From Gracilaria vermiculophylla (taxonomy: Eukaryota; Rhodophyta; Florideophyceae; Gracilariales; Gracilariaceae): a stretch of DNA of 64,000 nt. How positions within the stretch are numbered: the first letter of the stretch is position 1; every line of letters starts with the position of its first letter. The position numbers were made by a program, and so were the translations under genes. The notes under the pieces are model-generated. The model was not told the origin of the DNA and searched no databases. It was given only the letters and a program-made list of their open reading frames with translations. The stretch spans positions 439,103 to 503,102 of the forward strand of contig JAHNZQ020003148.1 of NCBI GenBank assembly GCA_019155205.2, given 5' to 3'. Positions 30,600 through 41,950 of the stretch are shown piece by piece.

Positions 30600-33500
30600 T
30601 TTTCTTCAACGAGGGAGAGGGTGATGAACGAGGACAACGACGCTTTTCAGATTTTTTGCCAGGATGGAAACGGTGTCGACGTTACAGAGGTTTTCAACTT
30701 TTGAGAAGGGATTGGAATGCAGGTATTTGTTGGCAGGGATGAGATCGCAGAAGTTGACTGGTTTTCCATCGCGCTCCAAACCTGGTCGACGTACTTGAAA
30801 GTGAAAACTGAGAGAGGCTGATGATGAGAAAAATAAAAGAAAGGAGACAAAGAGGGCGTTCCAGTGGTGTAACGCGTCGGAGCTTTCGATGGCACGCACG
30901 GTTTCGTTGTTTGTGGTGGATTTGGGCTTGAAACGTAGTTGGTAGTGGGCCTTAGAGAAGACATGTGCATTTTTGTATATGCTTGCATCGTTGAGGTGGG
31001 GACCTTTAAATCGGCGAATGTTTAAGACGATGTGATCGAGGAGATGAGAATTGAGTGTTTCTAAGCTAGAGGTGAGCTGTGGGCCAAGTATGGTAACTGC
31101 TTTGCGAATAAAGAAGCAGATTTTAGCTCGGAGTCTGGAAGTGCTAGACTCAGTCCCCTCGGTGAAGGTGTTTTATGGCATGGCTGTAAAGAAGGTATCC
31201 ATGAAAAGAATATCTGTACAACTCGTGAAGACGTCGTTGAAGGGAGCTGAGTCGGCTTCATTGCAGCAGTGGTCGAAGAAAGCGCCGATGAAGGAGAACA
31301 CCAGTTAGAGGACGCAGATTTTCTTTGCTATGAGCATGTCACGTACGCCGGCGATGTTAGAAAAACAGATGAGCTATTTGCGCTATACTCTCATGTAACA
31401 CAGGGCGCACAGTTCACCATTTGAACTATCAACACGCCCCCTCGCCCTGTACTTCCTTACAGAACGAGACCTCAAGCTTACAGTAACCACATTTGACCAC
31501 TGCTGTACACATGTACAATTTCTCAGGCTCAGGTCACTTCTGGGAATTGAACCCAGGGTCCTTGCGTTTAGCTGGGTCCATAACCTGTTAGAAAAACAGA
31601 TGAGCTATTTGCGCTATACTCTCTTGTGCCACAGGGCGCACAGTTCACCATTTGAACTATCAACAGTCGAGGGTGGAAAGGTCTTTGAGAGCCTGACCAT
31701 TCTCGGAATGGGAAAAAACGATGTGTATTCTGATGGCAAGAGACTGTTCTCCGATAGAGGCGTGGATGGTGTTTGAGTGCTTCAAGGATAGAGATGCGGG
31801 CGGCACTGAAGAATTGGCAGGCGTTCGTAGACCCCACTGTGCTGAAGATATCTTCTGAACTGAACAGTTTGATAACAATGAGATTGGTTACCTTCGAGAT
31901 ACCGAGATGGAAGTTGTGAAGGGGTTCGAAATGGAAGCTGTTGTTGTGGGAGAGGTTTGAGGAGATGTTTAGAAGGGGATATGATTCGAAGAGGGAGGAG
32001 TACTTAGTGAGGGAGATGGACTGAGGGGAATCGTTGGCCTGTTCTTTATTGGTGATGGTAATTCTGGTCTTGCGATCGAGGAGGGCCTGTTTTGACAAAC
32101 AGAGGATTGCGGCATGGGAATGAAGTGCGTTCAAGTTATGAAGTAGGGTGCATGGGGTAAGGTTGGGAAGGGGAAGAAGGGGATAGGAGTGGCTGAACAT
32201 GCCTTTTTGGCATGTGTGCTGCTGTCGCAGTCCATAAGAGATTGCGCGGATGTCTTTGGCCTCGAGAATATCAGCGCAGTAGCTTTCGATGACTGGATGG
32301 AATTTGCGGAGAATGCCGTGAGCGTCACGGAGAGAGAAACCAAGCAATCTAGAGCTGAGAAGTGGTTTGAAGTTGTGGATGCGTGCCCATTATTTGATTT
32401 AGAGTTTCGTGTGGTGAGCGATGCTGGAGTAGATCTGATAAATGCTCCGTACTTTAGTGGAAAAGTATGTGCGATAGAAGTAGGTTGGAAAGTATTGGAG
32501 GAAGCTGAGGTCGTGGGAGATGCATTTGCAACACAGAGAGTCCCAGAAGGTAATGAAGGTGATGTGGAGGTGGTAAGTAGAGGCTGAGAAGCTTTCACGC
32601 GAGGTGGAAGACTTATCGGAGTATATTTGGACGAAGCCGGTGAACGAGTGGATGCCGGTGACGTTTGTGCTGTTGAAAATGACGCTATCAGTGGTGGACT
32701 GCATGATTTCGGCTTTGAGGGCTGAAACTGTTCCATGTCCAAGTGCAGATGCCATGGAGTGTGCAAAGGGGAAAACTTCAGAAGCATTTTTTTTTTGAGA
32801 TAGGGTGTAAAAATAGGTCTTCTTGAAGTGGGCGAGGGCAATTCTGTCACTTGTGGACGTCTATTGCACATTCGCAGAAGATGGTGGTGAAGAACGGGTG
32901 TTTGCGGTGGAAAGAGGTGCGGGAAGAGAAGCAGATGCTGCTGGTTCCGTGTTTGAAAAGATTTTTCTGCAGTTTAAGACGCTGTCTGGCAGAGGAGATA
33001 GAGTTTTGGAATGAATATTTGGAGAAGGCGGAGTGGTTGAGAAGGGAGATGAGCTCGTATGCTTTGCGGAGGCCGAGGTTGAAGGCGATAGAGGAGATGT
33101 AGAGAATGAGTTGCGCGAGCTGTGAAAATATGGGGACAAAAGAGCAAGAGGGTTGTGGGGCGACTACGGAAGAGGAGACAGAACAGAGTGGGGTGTTTGT
33201 GATGTGGAATACTTCTTCGGTGAGAAGGGAGAGAGAGAGTTGCTGATGATGAAAGGAGTCGTGTTATGTGCGGGGGACGTTATCTGAAGGGCGGTTCGAG
33301 GATGGGGATGGAAGGGGGATGCGTGAGACAAGCTTGATGCGCATGTGAGAGTGGAAGTGGGCGGCACCATTGGCTGGGGAGAGAAAGCGTATGGTAGCGG
33401 TGCGGCACTAAGGGCACCTGAGGTGGTGGCGCAGGGTCAACGGGATGGAGCGGGTGGAGAATGCGCATCCATGGAAGCAGTAGTGCAGCATGGTGGAGTG

Positions 33501-33640
33501 CGGCCGGTGGGGAAGATTGGAAAGAGAGAAGGGTTGCGAAGAGAAATATTGGGCTTGGATGAAGGGTAGAAAGGAGGCAAGCGTGAACGTACCTGAACGG
33601 CGTCGTAATAGGCAAGCAGGGTAGAAGAAGTGCCTTTATA
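30600..33640 (-). mobile_element. Decayed element coding region, family unresolved
   Basis: The minus strand keeps coding-like blocks in changing frames over 3 kb. At the 5' side (about 33500-33350) there is a Cys/His-rich segment with CxxC and HxH spacing. In the middle, blocks at 32131-32871 and 31680-32347 include FHFEPLHNFHLGISKVTNL. These features suggest a eukaryotic DNA transposon protein of the large zinc-finger-bearing types (KDZ or Plavaka-like), but I cannot fix the family. The sequence is interrupted by a TRIM-like insertion at 31355-31665 and several stops. Confidence 0.4.
31355..31665 (-). mobile_element. TRIM-like miniature LTR retrotransposon
   Basis: A 311-bp element. Direct repeats of 80 bp at 31355-31434 and 31586-31665 start TGTTAGAAAAACAG and end ACTATCAACA (TG...CA ends) with 3-4 differences. 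On the minus strand, GGTTATGGACCCAGC (31571-31585) directly abuts the 5' LTR. It matches the complement of the anticodon stem-loop of initiator tRNA-Met, the half-tRNA primer type of Drosophila copia. A purine tract GGGCGAGGGGGCG (31435-31447) abuts the other LTR. The 151-bp interior has no coding capacity. Flanks GGCGA and GTCGA may be a decayed 5-bp target duplication. It must be mobilised in trans. Confidence 0.8.
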
Positions 33641-33649
33641 AAACCCAAT

Positions 33650-35085
33650 TTCTAATATCTCTATTTATCTATCTATTTAACATTCAATTCCACCACCGTG
33701 GGGTTTGTTTCGATGCGGTAGAGGAGGGTACGGTGTAGAGATAAACTAGAAAACATGCATTTTTGTGCTAGATCTCGGTTTGCGAGAACTAGGATTTGTT
33801 CAGTTCAGTGCTACTTACATTTTATCTATAAATAGCAATTTTGAATACATGGAAGTATTTCAGGAAATTTGATATTCCAAATCTGAATAAATTTACAGGT
33901 TTTGTGTTCATTTTGATACGTCCAAATGTGACCATCAAAACTGGCATTTCAAGATAACAAACGAAAGGTAACATTTTTTGTAAAAAACATCTGAATAGCT
34001 TCTTTCTTTTCTTTTATTTTTTTCTTGCCTGGTTCAAAAGCGGCACGTCATTGACCTTTTTAGAGCGCTTTCTTGAAATCCTCTAGCATTCTAATTGAAT
34101 TTATTTCCCTTATGCAAATGCATGAACGTGATTTAAACACTCCAATCTGCCACTATACTTTACACGGAGGCCATCTCGATAGAGTTACATTCTATTTTTC
34201 TGTCCTGATTACATATGACACGCCCATTGACGATCCGAGTACTCTTTTTTGCTCGTTTCACCACGTACCGATGGTAGTGAAGCCCGTACATTACATTCTT
34301 CTCGTCAGCAATGGAGTTGGGTAGTTCCAAAGTATTCTCCTTTCTACCACATAAACGAATTCCCTGCGATTGTTCATCCCCTCTACTAAGCGCAGGTACA
34401 CCGTGTAAATAGTCTCTGGCTTCCTCTACCTTTCTGAATTCCTGTGCAAGAAATACAGTCTCCATGACGCTTTGCAGGGTATATTTGATGATATAGAACC
34501 GGCCCTCAAAAATGATTTTCCGTTCATAATTCTATATCCCAAAAGGAAGCAGACCAGCACCTTTGTTTGGAGCTCTTGATTTTAATAGTTTCAGCCATTT
34601 TCTTTGAAGAGAAGGATATGATGGGTTTGACTAAAGGTCATCACCATCGTCATAATCTTGATATGCTTGGCTCAGTAGCATTGTCACCTTTGCCACGAAA
34701 TCAGTTTTGGTGATTTTCTCACCATGTTTCATTGCCCGTGCAGCAGCCATTTCAACCTCACATCAAAAGCCACGAGACATTTGTGGCTGTCAATTGTTAG
34801 CCTTTGAATTTTCAAACTTCATAGTACTGTCGGCCTTCATTTCGTTCCCTGCTGCTTCGTGGCTTTCGCGTATGAATTCTGTCGTCTCAAGAATCAGAAA
34901 AGGCATCTTGTTAAGTCGAGACACTTTTACCCAGTTTATAGTACTTCTCCCGATTGAGTAGACCCCTCTGCTGTTGCAAACCCCTCTCTTCCCACCACCT
35001 TGTAAATAAAGTACGCTTCAATTTCATATAATGCCTAAAAAACGCGCCAAAGTAGTACTAAAGTGCACCTTTTGCATAACATATA
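33650..35085. other. AT-rich intergenic stretch
   Basis: No supported gene. A 101-codon minus-strand ATG frame at 34160-34465 (METVFLAQEFRKVEEARDY) has no recognised family, and a 38-codon frame around 34630-34750 ends in an acidic tail. Either may be a transposon remnant. Confidence 0.4.
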
Positions 35086-35088
35086 AGT

Positions 35089-36185
35089 AAAAACCGTTTC
35101 ATAATCATAACACTACATCTTCAAAATTCATCAGTATGGATCGAGTATCATCGCTTTCGCGCTCCGAACAGCTTAAAGTTGTACAGTTAATAGCTAACGG
35201 AAAATCATATGTTGAGATTGGCCGACATTCAATGCGTAATCCGGTCACAATTATCCGTTTTCTTAAAAACCAATCAAGTTATGGAATAAGAAGATCCATA
35301 GGGCGTCCACATTAACTCAGTCCAGCAGATAAGCGCGGTATAAAACGGAAACTATGTCGAAAAAACGTTTCGTGCAAGAAAACTGCAAAAAACATAAACC
35401 TCAATGTATCTAAATCAACAATATGGATGGTAATTAATGAGAAGAATCTGTTCATGTATAATAGGATGAGGAAAAAATTCCTTTCAGAATATCACCAAAC
35501 GCAAAAAAGGATTTCTTGGTGAGCAAACATGGCGCACTGGAAATATCAATGGGACACAGTCATATTTTATGATGAAAAAAAGTTCAACTTGGATGTTCCA
35601 GATTGTCTTAAATATGATTTTCATGATGTTAGAAAGTAACGCTCTGAATTTTATAAAAGACATTCTGGAGGCGGTTCTGGAATGGTATGGGCTGGTATGT
35701 CAAAATATGGAAAAACAGAAACTGCCTTTATTGATGGCAATATGGACTCTGCACGCTACCAAGAAGTTCTTTATAACTACATGTTACCTTATGAATATTG
35801 TGGAGACGGAGAAAATTGTGTTTTTCAACAAGATAATGCTTTCTTTACACAAATCCAAATTGGTTTCAGACTGGCCACAAGAAGCTCACATCAAGGTCAT
35901 GGGAGGGCCAGCGCACTCACCGGACTTGAAACCAATTAAAAATGTATAGGGTCTACTATCAAGAATGGTTTATGGCCATGGCAGGCAGAATAGTACAGTT
36001 TTTGATTTTAAAACTGTATTAAGAATTGCTCGGATAAAATTCCAATTTCGGCTATTAATGGCTACATCAATTTAACTTCCAAATGCTGTGTTTGCGTTAT
36101 TCAGCAAGAAGGTGGAAAATTAGTTACTGAGTCTTCAAAACAGATTTAAATTTGATAAAGATGTTATGTTTTTGAAGCGGTTTTT
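35089..36185 (+). mobile_element. Tc1-like transposon copy A, broken transposase
   Basis: The transposase frame opens at the ATG at 35136 (MDRVSSLSRSEQLKVVQLIA, a helix-turn-helix start) but has several stops and shifts. Tc1 motifs remain: NLNVSKSTIW, WDTVIFYDEKKFNLD (first Asp), SGGGSGMVWAGMSKYG, FQQDNAF (second Asp), and SPDLKPIKNV, where the third acidic position is Lys. Inner inverted repeats of 24 bp (35089-35112 and 36162-36185) match at 21 positions. It is a non-autonomous relic, adjacent to copy B. Confidence 0.85.
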
Positions 36186-36227
36186 GAACTTGAATTTCTT
36201 TTGAAACTCGATTTTATTGTCGTACAG

Positions 36228-37508
36228 TACAGTGCGTTTCAAAAACATATTACCCCTCAAAAGTGCGCCATAACTGTACCGCAGACTAGATTTTGCACAT
36301 AGTCTATGTAGAATCGTTTCAAAGAGATGTGGACACCGTCTTCTTTTTAGTAAAAATGACTCAAGGTCTGCCACTTTCCAAGCAAGGACAGCATCATAAT
36401 TTAAATGTAGACGCCGAGAAACATTCTAACAGTGCTACTGCTAAAACAATAAAGCGTTCTAGGGTCACAATCGCTTCGTTTCCCAAACATCCGACTCCTT
36501 ATGGATTAAAACGATCTCCAGGACTCCCAAAAAAGCCCAGCCTAACCGATAGAAGAGTAATTAAAAGAAAATTGTGCAAAGAAAAAGTATTGTGCGAAAC
36601 AATTGAAATAAATCTCAATCTCAACGTTTCTAAATCAACTATATGGAGGCAGATAAACGACACAAATTTATTTAAATATAAAAAAATGAAAAAAACTTTC
36701 TTTCTTAAAGACCATCACAAGCAGAAGAGAGATGAATGGTGTGCTGAAAAATGCTATTGGAAAAATGAATGGGAAAATATTATTTTTACTGATGAAAAAA
36801 AAGTTCAATTTTGACGCGCCAGATCGCTACAATTTTTATTGGCACGATCTTCGTGAGAAACGTCATGAGTTTTATATCAGGCAATCAGGTGGAGGCTCTG
36901 AAATGGTTTGGGCTGGCATTTCCAAAAAATGTTTAACAGAAATTGCCTTTGTTGAAACAAACATGAATGCGGAAAAGTATCAAGAAGTTCTATACAATTA
37001 TATGCTACCGTTCAGTTTCTGTTTCCATCAAGAAATTTTCATTTTTCAAAAAAATTATGCGCCTTTACACACTTTATCTTTAATCAAAAATTGGCTACAA
37101 AAGTCTGAGGTATCTGTTTTAGAGTGGCCCGCGCGTTCACCAGATTTGAACCAAATTGAAAACGTTTGGGGACTGCTGTCGAGGATATTTTATGCGCATG
37201 CAAGGGAATTTTAGACAGTTTTTGACCTCAAAAACTGTATTAAAAATTGCTCACATTCCATAACAGTTTCAAGTGTAGAAAAGTACATCAATTCGATGCC
37301 GAAACGTTGCATCAGCGTTATACAGAAAAAAGAATGCAACATAACATATTGAGCTTCGCGCAGTAAAGATTTAATATTGATGATCATATGTTTTTGAAAC
37401 GGTTTTTACTTGACGTTTTTCTGAAATCCATTTTTGTAGGCGTACAGTATACATTTGGTAGTTTTTTGAGATTTTATAGCATGTCGTATGTTTTTGAAAC
37501 AGTCCGTA
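36228..37508 (+). mobile_element. Tc1-like transposon copy B (1.28 kb)
   Basis: Terminal repeats start TACAGTGCG on the left and, read inward, TACGGACTG on the right, both continuing TTTCAAAAACATA, so the ends fit TA insertion. The transposase starts at the ATG at 36356 and is one frameshift from complete. At 36795-36802 a run of eight A replaces the seven A of copy A, breaking the frame just after FTDEKK. The second frame runs to 37214 with SGGGSEMVWAGISKK and SPDLNQIENVW. The spacing to the Glu of IEN fits DD34E, but the second Asp position is Asn (FQKNYA). The protein is therefore dead even apart from the frameshift. Confidence 0.88.
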
Positions 37509-37559
37509 CCTAAGTCACGCTTTTCTACTTTGACACCAACGTTATAAGATTTTGAACGA

Positions 37560-38240
37560 GACTGTACGTCCAGTTACGGGGGTTAAGACCACGTTCTACA
37601 GCGCATCTACCTATGGGCAAACTATCAACTTCCGTTCTTGGGCATGATCCTGGAGGGCCAATAGCTCTCCACCTTCCTTCTTTTTCAAATCCACTCCACA
37701 ACCCCTAACCCCATCACGCCGGGCACCGCAAGTCTCAACCTCATTCAACTCCCGGAACCCTTTTTTCAAGGGATAGTTTCCACCCCCCCGATCATACCGG
37801 GATGTCTCAAAGTACAGGAGCTACTACAGAGTCGACGAACGGCCTGTACGAGATACTTTGAGACACCTTTCGCCGTGTTGCTTCGCTTTTCATTAAGAAC
37901 ATCATTTATATGGACAAAAAGATTGCATCCCGTCTAGCGTTGCTTAAAATTTTCGAAGAGAGGAAATGAAACAGAGCAAAACCGGAAAGACTAACGATTC
38001 CACGAACACCGATAGTCCCTGTCTCCGTTGCGGAAAATTTCCGTCTATCATAAAACATCCTAGCAAAAACATTTGCACAAGAACTTTTAAGAGTGATTCT
38101 CTCCGCTCGGAGGCAACGCACACTCATACACCTACCGAGTGGGGATCTTTCTTTTACCTCTCCCTCTAAAAGCTGCCGGGCAACCTCTGTCTTTCACCCG
38201 ATATTGTTGTGTTGTCCCTCAAGAGATTCTCACCGCCGAA
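37560..38240 (+). pseudogene. Decayed copy of the coiled-coil ORF family (copy 1)
   Basis: Nucleotide match to 61690-62270, including the leader (pyrimidine-rich, GGGCATGATC) and the start MSQSTGATTESTNGLYE at 37802. A stop follows after about 18 codons, with further stops before homology fades near 38120. The last part also resembles 54990-55110. Confidence 0.8.
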
Positions 38241-38486
38241 CTGCCTCTGCAGACAGAGATTCAGACGTCTTCGTTTGCCTTTCCTGCTTGCAGGGTATTG
38301 CACAACAAGCGGTCTCTCTTCTCAGAAGGATCAATTGAATGTGTGTCTCCTCTTTGAGGATTTGTTTCCCGAAGATCTCAGTGGGTATCCCGTTTTTGTA
38401 GTTTTAAGATACCGAATAGGCCATCGAGGACGAAGCCTGTAATAACTCGCAGTCCCTTCCATCAAAGCGGTGATTACCCCGGCAAC

Positions 38487-39251
38487 TTGTTGGCTTCGCA
38501 GATCCCAAGACGGTCTGGATCGAGTCTAGTGGCAAGGGGTTCCAAATCTTTGGGCCATGACTTGGAAAACCTAGAACTCCTTCCAGCTTTGTCGCAAAGT
38601 CTTACACCCGCTGCTAGACGGCTTACGGCGATCCCCGCTGAAGCAGTTTTTCAAATAGCACCTGGTGCTGTTGGAAGCTTCCAGGTTAACGACCTGCTAG
38701 TACAGTTCCGCGTTTTCCAAGCTGCCCGGGAAACCCTTTCGAGGGAATGCACCACCCTGCGCGGGGTTGTTTAGGCTGACTCCGTGAGGGAAGTGGCCGA
38801 AGACTTATGTATTGTGATATCAGATGTCAACACCATACTAGAATGTTTTGGTGGACCGCCCGCCTTTGTAGAAGGATTTGAGACCCGGTTTAACCGTGTT
38901 CGATCCCGTTGCGAGACTTCGGAAAAAGCATTCCTGACAGATCCGCCAATCCTAGGTGGGGCAGCTGCAGTGTCTCGACGAGATGTTCAGAAAGAGATGC
39001 AGGAGAACTGCCGCAGGCAGAAGCCCAAACGGCTTAAGCATGTTCAGTATGATGAAATTTCTACTTCGACGAGTTCTTCACTGAGTGATGTACAAGGTTC
39101 TCATAGCTCAGAGTCTGATACTGGAGAGCAAAAGAGGCGCTCATTTCGCTTCAAGCGGTCGTCGGCTACTGCTCATGCCATTCAGGCACACACGAAGGGC
39201 AGGAGCCACCTCGTCTGTGTTCTCGAAATGCTAGTTATGGCTGCTAGATAG
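38487..39251 (+). pseudogene. 254-codon frame with one in-frame TAG, element-associated
   Basis: An open frame without an early ATG is interrupted only by TAG at 38772-38774 and continues to 39251. It reads LTPAARRLTAIPAEAVFQIA before the stop and REVAEDLCIVISDVNTILEC after it, ending in a basic Ser-rich tail. It lies directly downstream of the coiled-coil family copy and may belong to the same element. Function unknown. Confidence 0.45.
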
Positions 39252-39429
39252 CTAGTTACGAAAACAAATTCCAAGAAAATATGAGTTTTTTGGGTATGCG
39301 CCAATTGCAAGCGCATGCGCGAAGTATATCAAAACTTTTGAGTTTTCTCCATGGCATTTCAGTATTCACCATCTGAAGTTATATGCTAAGTTCAAATTTA
39401 GTGCTTAATATTCGCAGTTTTACTTGACG

Positions 39430-41117
39430 CAGCAACGCCCCAACGTGCCTGCGCACCACTGCCCCGAGCGCGCGCTCGCGCGCCTCGCGCCATCCGTCCC
39501 AAAACACCGCCACCAGGGCCAGGGTCAGATCAAAGGCAAGCGCCAGCGCCAACGCCACACCCACCGCCGCCGCCGCCCGCGCCGCCATCTGCACCGCCAT
39601 CTGCGCCGCCGCGTGCCGTGCCACATCCTCCACCCTGCCCTACGCTGCGCCGCACGCCGAAACCACAGCCTTCGCCAATCGCTGCACCCCCCCACCCGCC
39701 CACCCGCCCGCCTACCAGGACGCCCGCGATTGCGACACGCTCGTTGCTCTGCGACACGCTTCTGCTGGTCGCCAGTCCGCGCGTCGGAGTGATTGACGTT
39801 TGTAGCGGTTCCAGATAAGCGATCGAGGGTGTTGGGATGTGTACACGGCACCCCACCAGCGTCTTCCCTTCCCTATCCCCCACCCACCGTGCGCGTCATG
39901 CTGCTGTACATTCCCTCATCCACGCTACCGCAGCCCCACGTCGACGCCTTCGCCATGCCACTGCGCGCGCCGCACGTCCCTTTGCTCTTGCTCATGATGG
40001 CCGACTGCACCATGAGGCCGGTGGCGTGCTTTGAGTGTAAAGTACTCTTCTTATTGGCTCTGCGTGCGCTACTGTGCCATACCGCCCCCGTCCCCGCCGC
40101 CATGCCTCGCACACGCGCGCGCCACCTGGTGCGGGCCACGCTGTGGCTGGTGCACCTCTTCAAGGGTGTCAGCCGTGAGTCGGGGCACTGCGTCGTGCAT
40201 GGCGTGCCGCACGGCGGCAGAAAAGGGCACGCACTCGCGAATGACCACGGCACCTTCGCCGCTTGGCGACGCGCTGCTGCTGGTTGGCGTCGACCCCACC
40301 CTGCAGCAGAAAAAAGGACAGAGGCGCAGGGGCTTGTGCGCGCGTGCACGCGTCACTCTGGCCAACGTTTGTGTCGATTCCGGACGGGCGGTTTGGGGGT
40401 GTTGCGACATGGCCGCAGTGCTCAGGGACGCGATTACGCGTGGGCAACAGAGCCGTCGTTGATCAAAATGTGCTGCGCTTGGCTATGATTTCACGCGGTC
40501 GGCCTTGAGGGCATCCATTGATCCGGCACACGGCATCTCTGTGAATTAGCGCTACCCCCACTTAGATACCCCCACAAAGAGAAAGTTTTGCCTTCATGGC
40601 CGAGTGTGCGTTGGGGATATGCCTGGCGCGCCATAACGGGGGCAGAACCACGCGCCGCAGCGTTTGAGTGTGCGCCTCGCTCAATGCATGAGCGCGCAAA
40701 GAAAAACGCAGCGAAGCAGCAGAGCAGTTGAGGCGCTGGCGCAAGTCATTGCTTGTTTGTGACAATGCCACTGCTTGGAGAGAGTGGTTTCTATAGATGG
40801 CCTTGTCAGCCCCGGCGTCGACGGTTAAGATACTCTACTACTTGAAAGAGATAGAAGAAAAGGAGAACACGTCGGAATTCTATCTGGAACGGTTGGGACC
40901 ACTTCTTCTGGAAATATAACAATGAAAAACGCTCTGTTTTGGGAAATATGAACGAATTTACTCTCAGAGCGCCCAATGACGGGGCCATATTTGTGAAATT
41001 ACGCAAACACCAGTTCGTAACGATTTCACAATTTCTTCACTAAAAAGCTGTGAGCTAAATTATCTCACGTGAAACCAGTCACAAGAGCTTACGCACTTCA
41101 CAGAACTTCACAACTCA
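39430..41117. other. GC-rich island, no recognised gene
   Basis: 39430-40500 is sharply richer in G+C than its AT-rich surroundings and carries long overlapping open frames on both strands (for example 39793-40488 plus, 39873-40349 minus, 40069-40410 minus with GEGAVVIRECVPFSAAVRHA). Two stretches (about 39740-39840 and 40270-40400) share similar words, suggesting an old duplication. Codon-by-codon no frame is clearly real. 40500-41117 holds nothing recognised. Confidence 0.4.
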
Positions 41118-41217
41118 NNNNNNNNNNNNNNNNNNNNNNNNNNNNNNNNNNNNNNNNNNNNNNNNNNNNNNNNNNNNNNNNNNNNNNNNNNNNNNNNNNN
41201 NNNNNNNNNNNNNNNNN
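41118..41217. other. Scaffold gap (100 N)
   Basis: Exactly 100 N. The left edge ends in repeated ACTTCACA-like words, so a tandem repeat may have stopped assembly. Confidence 1.
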
Positions 41218-41585
41218 GGTTTTTGGCGGGTTAGGGGTGGGAATTGGCGATGGGGTGTTTCCTACGGTTTTAGTCGCAACAGAATTGGATTGCGCAGCGG
41301 CAACATTGGGTGCATCGGCAGTGGGAGTGGTCGGAGGTAGCATGTTAGAAGTCGTTGTGGTAGTAAATTCAGACAAACAGATTGGAATCCTTGGCCTCGG
41401 CGTTTTTCTGAAGCTCACATGGCTTCACTATATTGCCATTCTTCACTAAATCTGGACAACAGACTTCACTACTTTCCTCGACACGGAGGACCTGTGTAAA
41501 ACGTGTAGCATGCTTTACTCACGTCTGGAAGAATTTCTTCTTTGCGTAAATTCCCTATTGATCGTCCAAGTACCTAAACGTCGAG

Positions 41586-41867
41586 ATTCATTACCGTTTT
41601 CTTGCTCCACGCCGTATCCGATCCCTGCGAGTGACCTCCGTCCTGGAGCAATTGGAGGAATCGCTGTCTTTGTGTGCCGAGTGCGAACCGAATACCTCCG
41701 AAGAGAAAAAGAAGGAGTGGTGCCCTAACCGAAAATCCTTTGATCTCTCGGGAGACCTTAGAATGCACACCGTCCGTTGCACAAGAGCGAGATGCAACGC
41801 GTACTACTCGAGCGCCGAGAAGTGGTCTACGGGAAGAGGACGGGGAAAAGAATGTGTAGCAGGGTGA
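41586..41867 (+). pseudogene. Zinc-finger-like open frame, no ATG
   Basis: The frame reads LSLCAECEPNTSEEKKKEWC, then DLSGDLRMHTVRCTRARCNA: CxxC, a further Cys, and His/Cys pairs spaced like a C2H2-type finger. It starts without an ATG and ends at 41867. It lies 84 bp upstream of the Pro-rich ORF and may be an exon or fragment of the same element gene. Confidence 0.35.
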
Positions 41868-41950
41868 GGACAAGTAGAGTTGTCCAGTCAAAGTAAACGC
41901 ATAGTGCAGAAGTGATTTTGTAGACCGATGTTGAGCTTGGCGAAGAGATA

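Noticed and set aside
31500..31640. tRNA gene or tRNA-derived SINE (CTGGGTTCAATTCCCAG resembles a T-arm)
   Set aside because: The matching anticodon and acceptor stems do not form, and the stretch lies inside a TRIM-like element whose LTR, primer site and purine tract explain it better.
41219..41418. Thr/Pro-rich minus-strand frame next to the gap
   Set aside because: Low-complexity, no start inside known sequence, no family.
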